NCBI GenBank assembly: GCA_019636945.1
Contig: JAHBWO010000001.1
Location: 29,028-93,027 of the forward strand
Length of the DNA: 64,000 bases
From: Nitrospira sp.
Lineage (GTDB): Bacteria; Nitrospirota; Nitrospiria; Nitrospirales; Nitrospiraceae
Direction of reading: 5' to 3'
Positions 1 through 7,816 of the stretch are shown piece by piece. The notes under the pieces are model-generated. The model had not been told where the DNA came from. It saw only the letters and a program-made list of their open reading frames with translations, and did no database searches. Positions within the stretch are counted from its first letter, which is position 1. Each line of letters opens with the position of its first letter. The position numbers were made by a program, and so were the translations under genes.

Positions 1-831
1 AACATGTTCTCCAAGGACGACCGTCCCCGTCCGCTCATTAACCACGACCTTCGCAATGGCATCGACAGACACATCAAGCCCTTCAATCGACGCAATATAT
101 TCAACAACCCGCCCATGAAAAACCGGAGGAATTGTTGCCTTAATGGAGCCGGCGTTGACGGCTGACGCACTGCCTTTCCCAAAAGCATGCTCAATTGCCT
201 CCGCCGTCCGAATCGCAGTGGTAAAGTCCGGCTGACGTAGGAGAACTGAGACGGTCTCCCACGAATCAATGTCGACGGGAAGTTCCTTTTCAATAATGGC
301 TCCACTCGGCACCACACCCGCAGCCTGATGATTTTTGGCCACCGTCGCCCCGCCGGCCCCACCCGTGCCGCCAAGAAATCCTCCTATTGAGACGGGCCCT
401 TGCGCCACGGCAAATACTTGCTGGTTCGCTGCCTTAAGAGGCGTGAGCAGGAGGGTACCACCCTGCAAACTCTTCGCGTTGGCCATTGAGGAGACCACCG
501 CATCCAACGTCATGCCGGGCTTCGAGAATGGAGGAAGTTTTGCGGTGACCATCACCGACGCAATATTCCTCGTCAGAAGTTGAATGGGGTCAATGACGAG
601 ATGAACCCCCATCTTATTCAACATCGACATCATTGCTTGAATCGTAAACTGCCCACCGATCACACGATCGCCCGTGCTGTCTAACCCCACCACCAAGCCA
701 TAGCCGAGCAGTTGATTTTCACGCACCCCCTCAATCGCACCAATATCCTTGATCCTCACGGCATCGGCATTCACAGGCCAGAGGGAGCCAGCGCTCAAGA
801 AGCCAACCAAGACGAACCATCGTAACACCAT
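1..831 (-). CDS. flgI: Flagellar P-ring protein FlgI (partial, 3' end outside window)
   Basis: This is the N-terminal 277 codons of FlgI, the periplasmic protein that polymerises into the P-ring bushing around the flagellar rod. It starts at the ATG at 829-831 with a Sec signal peptide (MVLRWFVLVGFLSAGSLW). The diagnostic FlgI opening follows: RIKDIGAIEGVRENQLLGYG, then LVVGLDSTGD. A glycine-rich stretch near residues 150-160 and PVDIDSWETVSVLLRQPDFT are also typical. The frame is still open at base 1, so the remaining roughly 90-100 codons are outside. It is the last visible gene of the flgF-flgG-flgA-flgH operon, four bases after the preceding small ORF. The ribosome-binding site is weak, so translation may be coupled to that ORF. 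Confidence 0.95.
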   Translation of the reverse strand, partial: MVLRWFVLVGFLSAGSLWPVNADAVRIKDIGAIEGVRENQLLGYGLVVGLDSTGDRVIGGQFTIQAMMSMLNKMGVHLVIDPIQLLTRNIASVMVTAKLPPFSKPGMTLDAVVSSMANAKSLQGGTLLLTPLKAANQQVFAVAQGPVSIGGFLGGTGGAGGATVAKNHQAAGVVPSGAIIEKELPVDIDSWETVSVLLRQPDFTTAIRTAEAIEHAFGKGSASAVNAGSIKATIPPVFHGRVVEYIASIEGLDVSVDAIAKVVVNERTGTVVLGEHV

Positions 832-835
832 ACAA

Positions 836-1135
836 CTATTGCCCTCCGTCGAATGAGGCACGCTTCGTGATCGCGGGGTGCGGCTTCGGGCCAAAAATGA
901 CGCGCGACAGCCACCCTTGCTCTTGCACGACTTCGCTACACACGGCTCGTTGCTGTTGATCCGATAGTGACACACGACCTCGCCTGAGCGGAAGCGGAGG
1001 CATGGAGTCTGCCCTACGGACGACTCCACTTCTGACCATCAGTTGCAGCGATTGCACGTTCAACACTCGCCGCTTGGAGATTGTTCTTCGAGTGGGTGGA
1101 CGTCTTAGTGGAGTCGGCATAGAGATACTTCTCAT
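836..1135 (-). CDS. Small hypothetical protein between flgH and flgI (99 aa)
   Basis: I do not recognise this 99-residue protein. Its ATG overlaps the flgH stop by one base (TGATG) and its TAG ends four bases before the flgI start. It therefore exactly fills the gap in a tightly packed operon, the usual layout of a translationally coupled gene. The product is basic in its first half (MRSISMPTPLRRPPTRRTIS), has no signal peptide or membrane segment, and contains a small QQQ run near residue 60. FlgI is exported and needs FlgA as chaperone, so a role in ring assembly is possible, but nothing in the sequence shows it. A coupling leader or spurious ORF is the alternative. Confidence 0.55.
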   Translation of the reverse strand: MRSISMPTPLRRPPTRRTISKRRVLNVQSLQLMVRSGVVRRADSMPPLPLRRGRVSLSDQQQRAVCSEVVQEQGWLSRVIFGPKPHPAITKRASFDGGQ

Positions 1136-1854
1136 CAGAACGGATACACCCAGTCAAGAATTCGAACAAACCACCCCGGACGTTGAACATCATCCAATAC
1201 ACCAAGACCCGAGTATTCGATTTTGGCATCTGCGATGGCACTCGACGCCACGGTATTCTTGGTATCCACGTCCACACGACGGACGATCCCGCCGATAGTC
1301 ATCAGCTGCTTTTCACTGTTGACGGTGACTTCACGCCGCCCCTCGATCCGAAGATCCCCATTGGAAAGCACCTCCGTGACGATCGCCGAGATGGTCCCTG
1401 TCAATGTGCCTTCACGATTCGTAGAACCTTTCCCGTCGAACTTGTTGTTGGCGCTCGCATTGATTCCGAATCCACGCTTGGTTTCATCGCTGAATCGGAT
1501 CCCTGGAAGCCCGATATACCCCATCCCGCTCCCGACCATCCCGTTCTTAATCGTCGAATCTCGTTGAACCGCCGTATCGGCGGACTTTGATCCTTTATGA
1601 ACTTCGGAGACCTTCACGGTCAGAATATCCCCGATCCGCATGGCACGCATGTCTTCATAGAGATACGCACGTCCGTTTTCTTCCTGCCAGAGCGAGCCCA
1701 GCGTCTTCGGAGGAGGGATCAGCGGCAGAGTCACTTTGCTTGACGGGCTTGGGGGACTTGAACATCCGTGTAAGAACATCACGGTCATGATCCCGAGTCC
1801 CGCAATGGCAACGTTGGGCTGAATTCGATGACCAGATATCATAGAACTCACCAT
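1135..1854 (-). CDS. flgH: Flagellar L-ring protein FlgH
   Basis: FlgH forms the L-ring, the outer-membrane bushing of the flagellar basal body. The 239-residue product has a lipoprotein signal peptide ending in the lipobox LHGC (Cys near residue 31). The family core follows: GSLWQEENGRAYLYEDMRAM, RIGDILTVKV, then SANNKFDGKGSTNREGTLTG and a C-terminal GLGVLDDVQRPGW. Length and order match the family. It lies six bases downstream of flgA and overlaps the following small ORF by one base, inside the flgF-flgG-flgA-flgH-flgI operon. Confidence 0.96.
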   Translation of the reverse strand: MVSSMISGHRIQPNVAIAGLGIMTVMFLHGCSSPPSPSSKVTLPLIPPPKTLGSLWQEENGRAYLYEDMRAMRIGDILTVKVSEVHKGSKSADTAVQRDSTIKNGMVGSGMGYIGLPGIRFSDETKRGFGINASANNKFDGKGSTNREGTLTGTISAIVTEVLSNGDLRIEGRREVTVNSEKQLMTIGGIVRRVDVDTKNTVASSAIADAKIEYSGLGVLDDVQRPGWFVRILDWVYPF

Positions 1855-1860
1855 ACGCTC

Positions 1861-2661
1861 CTAGAAATCAACCTGTACCAAACTCGGGGCCACGACCTTC
1901 GCTCTCAACTCTCGGCCCGAATCAAGATTCGCCACCATAATGGTCTGTCCGACTTGGCCGCTTGATTTGGTGATGCCATAGGTCTGAATCGACAGGCCTC
2001 CTCGACGCGCCTCAATCATGACTCGGTCACCCTTCTTCACGATGAGCGGGAGCTTCACAAATGTCTGACGCAATGGCGTATCAGGCGGGAGTGGCCGTGC
2101 GGCGCTCTTGCCGATCACCTCATCGCGATCAGTCACGAACGGATGATTCCACTGGTGAATCCGAAGACGCGTGGTCTTGAGGTCTACGCCATCGATCACC
2201 TCCTCCGTCTTCAACAACCGTGTAGGAACGATGGCATCGATCATCGCCGACACATCCGCCAGCACCTGAATTGTTTTCCACGCTTTTCCGCTCACTGCAA
2301 CCGAGACCGGGAAGATCCGTCTCCCAAGGCCCTCGTCCGAACTAGCTGATAATACTTGAAACTCGATGATTCCGGACGGCACAGAAATCGGCTCTGCCGG
2401 ATCCAGCACTGCCACGGTGATCATCTTTACTTTTTGAGACCAGGCCTGCTCCAGATATCGACGAATCGCTCCCTGCAGCAGTTCGGCATTGAGCTCCTGC
2501 ATGGCGGGTTTCTCACGCTCCTTCTCCACAGATCGCATCTCGTGTCCCGCCTTCACCAGTGTGACGGTGCGGGTGTCGACTCTGGTCCCGGCCGAGACCA
2601 CAGAAGTCCCGCTCACCCACCCCATCCAGAGCGACATGAGCACAATCCCTATCCTCATCAT
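1861..2661 (-). CDS. flgA: Flagellar P-ring assembly chaperone FlgA
   Basis: FlgA is a periplasmic chaperone needed to polymerise FlgI into the P-ring. The product is 266 residues with a Sec signal peptide (MMRIGIVLMSLWMGWVSGTS). An N-terminal domain is followed by a SAF-type C-terminal domain with DGVDLKTTRLRIHQ, PLRQTFVKLPLIVKKGDRVM and a final GRELRAKVVAPSLVQVDF, typical of FlgA ends. It sits nine bases after flgG and six before flgH, in the order found in many flagellar operons, upstream of its client flgI. Confidence 0.93.
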   Translation of the reverse strand: MMRIGIVLMSLWMGWVSGTSVVSAGTRVDTRTVTLVKAGHEMRSVEKEREKPAMQELNAELLQGAIRRYLEQAWSQKVKMITVAVLDPAEPISVPSGIIEFQVLSASSDEGLGRRIFPVSVAVSGKAWKTIQVLADVSAMIDAIVPTRLLKTEEVIDGVDLKTTRLRIHQWNHPFVTDRDEVIGKSAARPLPPDTPLRQTFVKLPLIVKKGDRVMIEARRGGLSIQTYGITKSSGQVGQTIMVANLDSGRELRAKVVAPSLVQVDF

Positions 2662-2669
2662 CCTACCCC

Positions 2670-3461
2670 TTACCGGCGGAGATTATTGGCAATGGCCATC
2701 ATCTCATCCGAAGCCTGAATAGTCTTTGAATTGATCTCATAACTCCGCTGGGCAATGATCATATTGACCATCTCCTCAGCGAGGTTGACGTTCGAGCTCT
2801 CCAGGAATCCTTGTTGAATCGTGCCAAACCCGGTGGTGAAACCGCCGGTGCCTTGTGTGGGAGGGCCCGATGCAAAACTATCGATGAACAGGTTGTTTCC
2901 CATCGCCACCAAACCCGAGGGATTGTCGAACCTGGTCAACTGAATCTGACCAACCTGTGAGGCTTGGGTCACACCGGGAAGCAACACGGACACGGTACCA
3001 TCCTGACCGATATCCACCTTGAGCGCACCGGATGGAATGGTAATGACCGGATTCAGAAGATCGCCGTCTCCGGTGACGAGGTTCCCGACGTTGTCTCGTT
3101 TGAATGAGCCGTTCCTGGTGTACATGATCGTGCCGTCCGGGCGGGACACTTGGAAAAACCCGTTGCCATCGATGGCCAGATCCGTCTCATTGTTCGTTTG
3201 TCGCATATTCCCTTGCAGCCATTCTTTGGCCACAGTCGTTGGCCGAACCCCGGTGCCGACCTGAATCCCAACGGGGAACACTCCGACATTCGATGCGTTG
3301 GTGCCAGGGAGTCGCTGGATTTGATAGACCAGGTCCGCAAACTCCGCCCGGCTTCGTTTAAAGGAATTCGTATTCACGTTGGCAAGGTTGTGCGCGATGG
3401 TGTCGACATTGATCTGCTGCGCCGTCATCCCCGTTGCTGCTGTCCACATGGCTCTGATCAT
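2670..3461 (-). CDS. flgG: Flagellar distal rod protein FlgG
   Basis: FlgG builds the distal rod, the drive shaft that crosses the P- and L-rings. The 263-residue product has the N-terminal rod motif AHNLANVNTNSFKRSRAEF, the central DLAIDGNGFFQV signature of FlgF/FlgG proteins, and the C-terminal NVNLAEEMVNMIIAQRSYE that forms the paired coiled coil. The ATG at 3461 follows a good GGAGGGG ribosome-binding site. It is second in the operon after flgF, separated from it by 88 bases that hold a REP-like repeat. Confidence 0.97.
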   Translation of the reverse strand: MIRAMWTAATGMTAQQINVDTIAHNLANVNTNSFKRSRAEFADLVYQIQRLPGTNASNVGVFPVGIQVGTGVRPTTVAKEWLQGNMRQTNNETDLAIDGNGFFQVSRPDGTIMYTRNGSFKRDNVGNLVTGDGDLLNPVITIPSGALKVDIGQDGTVSVLLPGVTQASQVGQIQLTRFDNPSGLVAMGNNLFIDSFASGPPTQGTGGFTTGFGTIQQGFLESSNVNLAEEMVNMIIAQRSYEINSKTIQASDEMMAIANNLRR

Positions 3462-3487
3462 CTAACCCCTCCTCGTCTCTCGTCGTT

Positions 3488-3546
3488 CGTGAAGCGGATC
3501 TCGTTCCGACTTTGGACGCTTCACGCTTCACGAGATACGTCTCACG
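3488..3546. repeat. REP-like palindromic repeat, copy 1 (flgF-flgG gap)
   Basis: One of three copies of an imperfect palindrome. The arms are CGTGAAGCG and CGCTTCACG, with a conserved centre containing GGAACGAGAT (read on the minus strand here). The others lie at 11903-11963 and 19719-19778. This copy carries a doubled GTGAAGC unit on one arm, as the others do. It can fold as a long hairpin in the flgF-flgG message. All three copies are in intergenic gaps of the flagellar locus. Confidence 0.75.
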
Positions 3547-3549
3547 GTA

Positions 3550-4320
3550 CTACACCACTCGCCCAATGTCTTGAATCGCGACTTCAGCCATACGATCGAG
3601 CGTTTGAATGAGTTTTTGTGCTGACTCGTAACTCCGCATCCCCTCAATCATCTTCACCATTTCACCGATTGAATTGACGTTCGACTCCTCGATGTGCCCG
3701 GCCAGAAGCTGCGGATTCTTGACCGGTTTGCCTTTATCGGATGCGAACAACCCTTCAGCAGACTTGACCGGCATCTCCTCCTCGGGAAAATCCATGACCT
3801 TGATGGTTCCGACCGATTTATCATCCACTTTGATATCGCCTTGAGGAGTGATTTCCAACTTCCCGGCAGGAATCTTGATTTCCCCTTTGGCGCCCATCAC
3901 GGGATAGCCGAGGCTATTCACCAGCCTGCGCTGGTTGTCCAGTGACAACATGCCGTTCCTGGTGTATCGAACCCCTTGAGGGGTCTCCACTTCCAAAAAC
4001 CCTCTTCCCTGAATCGCGAGATCCAGCGGATTGCCGGTGAGCCTGATACGACCCGCTTCGAACGTTGTCTTCATCGTATGCGGCGCAACGAATGCACGTT
4101 CGGTCGCCCCAAATGGCCTGGCCACAATCTGCTGGGCCAATCCCGCACTCTGACCGATCGAAGGAATGACCGCCTGATACCTGGGGAAAATGGCTTTGAA
4201 GGCCTGCTCGTCCTGCTTGAAACCTGCCGTATTCACATTGGCCATATTATTGGCGAAAACTTGCATCCGCCGCTCATGAGCCAACGCACCGGAGAGGATG
4301 GGATAGATACCACGGTTCAT
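3550..4320 (-). CDS. flgF: Flagellar proximal rod protein FlgF
   Basis: FlgF is a proximal-rod subunit of the FlgF/FlgG family. The 256-residue product begins MNRGIYPILSGALAHERRMQ and continues with FANNMANVNTAGFKQDEQAF. A central DLAIQGRGFLEVETPQG and the C-terminal SNVNSIGEMVKMIEGMRSYE follow. The opening is closer to FlgF than to FlgG, and the next gene is the better FlgG. The start has a strong AAGGAG ribosome-binding site. A sigma-54 promoter sequence lies about 35 bases upstream, making this the first gene of a ring-and-rod operon. Confidence 0.92.
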   Translation of the reverse strand: MNRGIYPILSGALAHERRMQVFANNMANVNTAGFKQDEQAFKAIFPRYQAVIPSIGQSAGLAQQIVARPFGATERAFVAPHTMKTTFEAGRIRLTGNPLDLAIQGRGFLEVETPQGVRYTRNGMLSLDNQRRLVNSLGYPVMGAKGEIKIPAGKLEITPQGDIKVDDKSVGTIKVMDFPEEEMPVKSAEGLFASDKGKPVKNPQLLAGHIEESNVNSIGEMVKMIEGMRSYESAQKLIQTLDRMAEVAIQDIGRVV

Positions 4321-4803
4321 GTGAGCAACTCCTTATCGGTCCCGACACAAAGACAGCAACCCCTGTGCCAAGATCCTCATCCTCCCTGTTCACGGTTTCT
4401 GCATTCAAAACCAATGAAATCTGAAGGGATCACAACAATCGTTGATGAAGAACATTGTGCTGCTGGATCAGGCAACCGTCCGGCCAGGAAAGATTCTACC
4501 CAGCAAGCGGCATATTTTTCCTGGAACGATACCCAAGCTCCTTCACCCGAACCGTAGGGCCGTCTCTTCCCTAAAATGATCAAACGCGATGGTCTGCACA
4601 GTCATGTTCATACTGTGCATGATTGATGGCACGCCGGTGTGGGAGTAGCCGGAGTCTTCAAGGCCGACAGACAGACCATGAGGCCCATCTGGTCTACAAG
4701 AACGCAGTGATCAGAGATACTGGATGTAGAACATGACAGAGTGACAACGATGCCGTCACATATCTCGCTGGAACCTTACTCCCGCGACGGCCGCTCACGA
4801 CTC
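4321..4803. other. Intergenic region fliA-flgF with hairpin at 4595-4619
   Basis: This 483-base gap separates the end of fliA from flgF. Near flgF it holds the sigma-54 promoter. At 4595-4619 there is a perfect 8-bp inverted repeat (TGCACAGT / ACTGTGCA) around a nine-base loop. It lies downstream of fliA and has no T-run, so it could be a Rho-dependent end, an mRNA-stability hairpin or an activator site upstream of the promoter. I see no convincing gene in the gap. Confidence 0.5.
4355..4370 (-). promoter_or_regulatory. Sigma-54 (-24/-12) promoter for flgF operon
   Basis: Read on the minus strand the sequence is TGGCACAGGGGTTGCT, a full match to the sigma-54 consensus TGGCAYR-N4-TTGCW with GG at -24 and GC at -12. 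The predicted start point is near 4344, leaving a leader of about 24 bases that holds the flgF ribosome-binding site. The same geometry recurs before fliK and flgB. Two sigma-54 activators are encoded upstream (27545-28960 and 32541-33998). Confidence 0.85.
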
Positions 4804-5553
4804 CTATGTGATCGCTTCGAGGGTGGCCTTGAGTCGGATGATGGCTTTCGTGTGAATTTGGCAGACTCGCGATTCTGTCACTTTGAGGAGTTCTCCGATT
4901 TCTTTCATGGTGAGTTCTTCATAGTAATACAGCGTGAGGACAAGCCGTTCCTTTTCCGGCAACATCTGAATCGCGCCGGCAATGGATTCACGTTCGCGTT
5001 CATTCACCAATGAGGAGAGCGGATCAGGAGTATGGGTGTCGGCCAACATCTTCACCACTTTGTGCCCATCCGGCTCGTGGAGGCTCAGATCGTCCACACT
5101 GATCATAACCGCCCCTCTGGCACGTGTGATGAACTCATCCAGCTCATCCAGCGACATCTTCAACTCGGTTGCCACCTCCTCATCATGCGGCGGGCGACCG
5201 AGGCGGCTCATGAGGAGGGTGTGGGTTTTTTGGAGCAAGGAAATTCGCTCATGAACCGATCGGGGAATCCAATCCATCGCGCGGATCTCATCGAGCATGG
5301 CCCCTCGAATACGGAACTCTGCATAGGTCTTGAACTTGGCTTCCCTTGTGGGATCATACTTGGTCATCGCATCCATCAATCCGATGGTGCCGACCGAAAT
5401 CAGATCTTCCGCATCCAGATAGGCCGGCAGCCGGAACGCCAACCGATGGGCCATGGCGCGAATGACATGGGCGAACTCTTTGATCAGTTGCTCACGTCTC
5501 GCCCCTTCTGCTGAGAACGCTTTCCGCTCGTGTGGTAATGCCGCCTTACTCAT
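4804..5553 (-). CDS. fliA: Flagellar sigma factor FliA (sigma-28)
   Basis: FliA directs RNA polymerase to late flagellar promoters (filament, stators, chemotaxis). The 249-residue protein has region 2 (DLISVGTIGLMDAMTKYDP, then KFKTYAEFRIRGAMLDEIRA), region 3 (IPRSVHERISLLQKTHTLL) and region 4 (LPEKERLVLTLYYYEELTMK, then VTESRVCQIHTKAIIRL). It has no region 1, as usual for this class. It follows flhG by 19 bases and closes the export-gene operon. No anti-sigma FlgM or filament genes are visible, so its targets are presumably elsewhere. Confidence 0.96.
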   Translation of the reverse strand: MSKAALPHERKAFSAEGARREQLIKEFAHVIRAMAHRLAFRLPAYLDAEDLISVGTIGLMDAMTKYDPTREAKFKTYAEFRIRGAMLDEIRAMDWIPRSVHERISLLQKTHTLLMSRLGRPPHDEEVATELKMSLDELDEFITRARGAVMISVDDLSLHEPDGHKVVKMLADTHTPDPLSSLVNERERESIAGAIQMLPEKERLVLTLYYYEELTMKEIGELLKVTESRVCQIHTKAIIRLKATLEAIT

Positions 5554-5572
5554 AATAGTTGCTAACCTTTTG

Positions 5573-6442
5573 CTAGTTGCCGACGTGCGTCGCCGACCGC
5601 TGCCACACCAACTGCATCGAGCTTTTGGGAAGTGCGGGTTTCGGCCATTGCACGATCTGCCTGGCTAACTTTTTAAATGCTTCGGACGCCGGTGCCTCAG
5701 GAAATAATTCCAGGACTGCCTTCTGCTGCATGACAGCCATCGGCACATAGTCGTCATACGGAATGGCTCCGATCAATTCGAGAGCGACATGCAAAAAGCG
5801 ATCCGCCGCGACATCGAGTTTCCCGAATACCTCGGATGCTTCTCGAGGACTCTTTGCTTGGTTCACGAGTATTTTGAAGCGACGTTCACGATATTGGCGA
5901 GCCAAGACCTTGATCAAGGCATAGGCATCTGTGAGCGATGTGGGTTCTGGAGACACCACGACCACGGTTTCATCAGCCGAGGAGGCAAAAAATGTCACGC
6001 TTGGGGAAATACCTGCACCGGTATCGATCAACAGCACATCCATCCCACCGGAAAACTGTGCTAACTGCTCTTGGATGATGAGCTGTTGGGACTCCGTCAA
6101 ACTTGTCAGCTGCGGGACCCCGGAACTTGCCGGTAGTACATGGATACCTGCCGGGCCTTTCAATACGATTTCCTCGAATGTATGGGTCCCGGCGAGCACA
6201 TCTTCTATCGTGAGCCGTGGGACAAGGCCAAGCAGCACATCGAGATTGCCCAGACCGAGATCGGCATCCAGGATCAGAACTCGTTTCCCAAGTTTGGTCA
6301 GAGCCATGCCCACATTGGCCACCACATTGGTTTTCCCCACACCACCTTTTCCGCTTGAGACGGCAATCACTTGGGGAAACGACTCACCTTCCCATCTGAC
6401 AGGTTCCGACGCCGAGGCTGACGATTTGGATCTGAGCTGCAT
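5573..6442 (-). CDS. flhG: MinD-like flagellar number regulator FlhG/FleN
   Basis: FlhG is a MinD/ParA-type ATPase that limits flagellar number, in polar flagellates by acting on FlhF and the master sigma-54 activator. The deviant Walker A KGGVGKTNVVANVG lies near residues 33-46, followed by LILDADLGLGNLDVLLGLVP and VLLIDTGAGISPSV. The ATG at 6442 was chosen because GGAGG precedes it by eight bases. Longer in-frame starts would run into flhF, and the resulting 289 residues fit the family. It sits between flhF and fliA, the classical order. Confidence 0.93.
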   Translation of the reverse strand: MQLRSKSSASASEPVRWEGESFPQVIAVSSGKGGVGKTNVVANVGMALTKLGKRVLILDADLGLGNLDVLLGLVPRLTIEDVLAGTHTFEEIVLKGPAGIHVLPASSGVPQLTSLTESQQLIIQEQLAQFSGGMDVLLIDTGAGISPSVTFFASSADETVVVVSPEPTSLTDAYALIKVLARQYRERRFKILVNQAKSPREASEVFGKLDVAADRFLHVALELIGAIPYDDYVPMAVMQQKAVLELFPEAPASEAFKKLARQIVQWPKPALPKSSMQLVWQRSATHVGN

Positions 6443-6461
6443 AGTGTGACCTCCAACCACG

Positions 6462-7808
6462 TTATCGGTGATACGTTCCCGTTGCCGCCAACGCAACCTT
6501 CGCTCCCGCTGATCGATCCGACTGTCCGACATGATCATGCGCGCTCTCCGTGCTACCAGCCGTGAGCCTGGCGGCGAGAACCTCCGGAGACGCGACCTCA
6601 ATATCCCCAGGGACTCGCCGTCCAATACTCCAGTACGACAGTGGAAGTCCGGTCGCATGTCCCACTTCAAAGATCGTTCCAGAAGAGTCCGTTTCGTCGA
6701 GTTTGGTAAAGAACAAACGGAGATCCGGAAGTGCCCTCACGCAACCGGTCATTCGACAGGCTTCTTGTGCTCTGATGGCGGCCGGCAAGACCAGATGCGT
6801 CGTAATAGCATCGTGCTTCAACAAACGACAAAGATCCTGCGCCAAGGCCAGGTCCGCCGGGGCAATCCCCGGCATATCCATCAGCACAAGGTCCACCTTC
6901 GCATGGCGACGCAGCCCGGCCTGCACCTGCCGAGCCGATAGCGCACAGGCAAAGGGGACTCCTATGATCTTGGCGTACCGTCGGAGCTGCTCCACTGCGG
7001 TCTCCCGATAGCTGTCAAACGTAATCAAGGCGACCGACTTCTGCTGCTCCAGGCGATAAAATGCGGCAAGCTTGGCGACCGCCGACGTCTTCCCCGCTCC
7101 ACTCGGACCGATGAACAGTTCAATCGCAGGACGTGCCTGGCCATGATCCAACGGACCGGTGACCCGTACACGCCGGACAACTTCCTGATGGAGTGCGCGT
7201 CTCATCATCTGTTCGTCCGAAACATGCGCCAGTCGATCGGTTTTCAGTACCTCACCGAGTAGCAACTCGGTCGTGGACGGATGCATCCCCTGATCGCACA
7301 ATGATTGACGGAGGGTTGAAAGAACCGACGACGATTGACCGGCCCGTGGCGTGCATGCGTCCGGCGAAAGCTCGCGCAACAACTGACTCAGTTCGTCGTA
7401 CACCGCCCGTACCTGGCGGCGTCGATTCGGCGTCTTAGTCGATGTGGCAGACTTGCTCGACGGCTCCTGCTGACTCTGCTTTCGTGGTTTCCTTTCATTG
7501 GTAGGTTCCAACATCCCTCGCAAGGTCTGTTGGAAGGTGTTCACCGGATGAAGAGCCGAAGGGCCGCCCCTTGACGTTCGTACCGGAGGCACAGATTCTT
7601 GAACCGGTGTGCTCTCCCGGACGACCTGTGGACGCTCGTACTCGGCTGCCGCCATCACTTCCAACACGGTGTGATTGAAGACTCGTAGCAGTCGCCCGCC
7701 TTCACGCACCTCTTTGGATGACAGGATAATGGCATCCGGCCCCAACTCCTCCTTGATGGCTCGGAGAGCATCCTGCATGGTGAGCGCGTGAAATGTCTTC
7801 ACCTTCAT
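6462..7808 (-). CDS. flhF: Flagellar SRP-like GTPase FlhF
   Basis: FlhF is a signal-recognition-particle-type GTPase that sets the position and number of flagella. The 448-residue product opens with MKVKTFHALTMQDALRAIKE and ELGPDAIILSSKEVREGGRL, the conserved FlhF N-terminus. A low-complexity basic linker (about residues 65-130) precedes an N domain and a G domain with P-loop GPSGAGKTSAVAKLAAFYR, DSYRETAVEQLRRYAKIIGV and LFFTKLDETDSSGTIFE. It is eight bases after flhA and 19 before flhG. Confidence 0.95.
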   Translation of the reverse strand: MKVKTFHALTMQDALRAIKEELGPDAIILSSKEVREGGRLLRVFNHTVLEVMAAAEYERPQVVRESTPVQESVPPVRTSRGGPSALHPVNTFQQTLRGMLEPTNERKPRKQSQQEPSSKSATSTKTPNRRRQVRAVYDELSQLLRELSPDACTPRAGQSSSVLSTLRQSLCDQGMHPSTTELLLGEVLKTDRLAHVSDEQMMRRALHQEVVRRVRVTGPLDHGQARPAIELFIGPSGAGKTSAVAKLAAFYRLEQQKSVALITFDSYRETAVEQLRRYAKIIGVPFACALSARQVQAGLRRHAKVDLVLMDMPGIAPADLALAQDLCRLLKHDAITTHLVLPAAIRAQEACRMTGCVRALPDLRLFFTKLDETDSSGTIFEVGHATGLPLSYWSIGRRVPGDIEVASPEVLAARLTAGSTESAHDHVGQSDRSAGAKVALAATGTYHR

Positions 7809-7816
7809 GGGCTATC

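Noticed and set aside
4331..4350. Possible sigma-28 -10 element (ACCGATAA) before flgF
   Set aside because: No matching -35 (TAAAGTTT) at the right distance, while a full sigma-54 consensus lies just upstream.
4623..4640. Plus-strand TGGCACG as a second sigma-54 promoter
   Set aside because: The -12 TTGC element is missing at the required spacing and no plus-strand gene follows.
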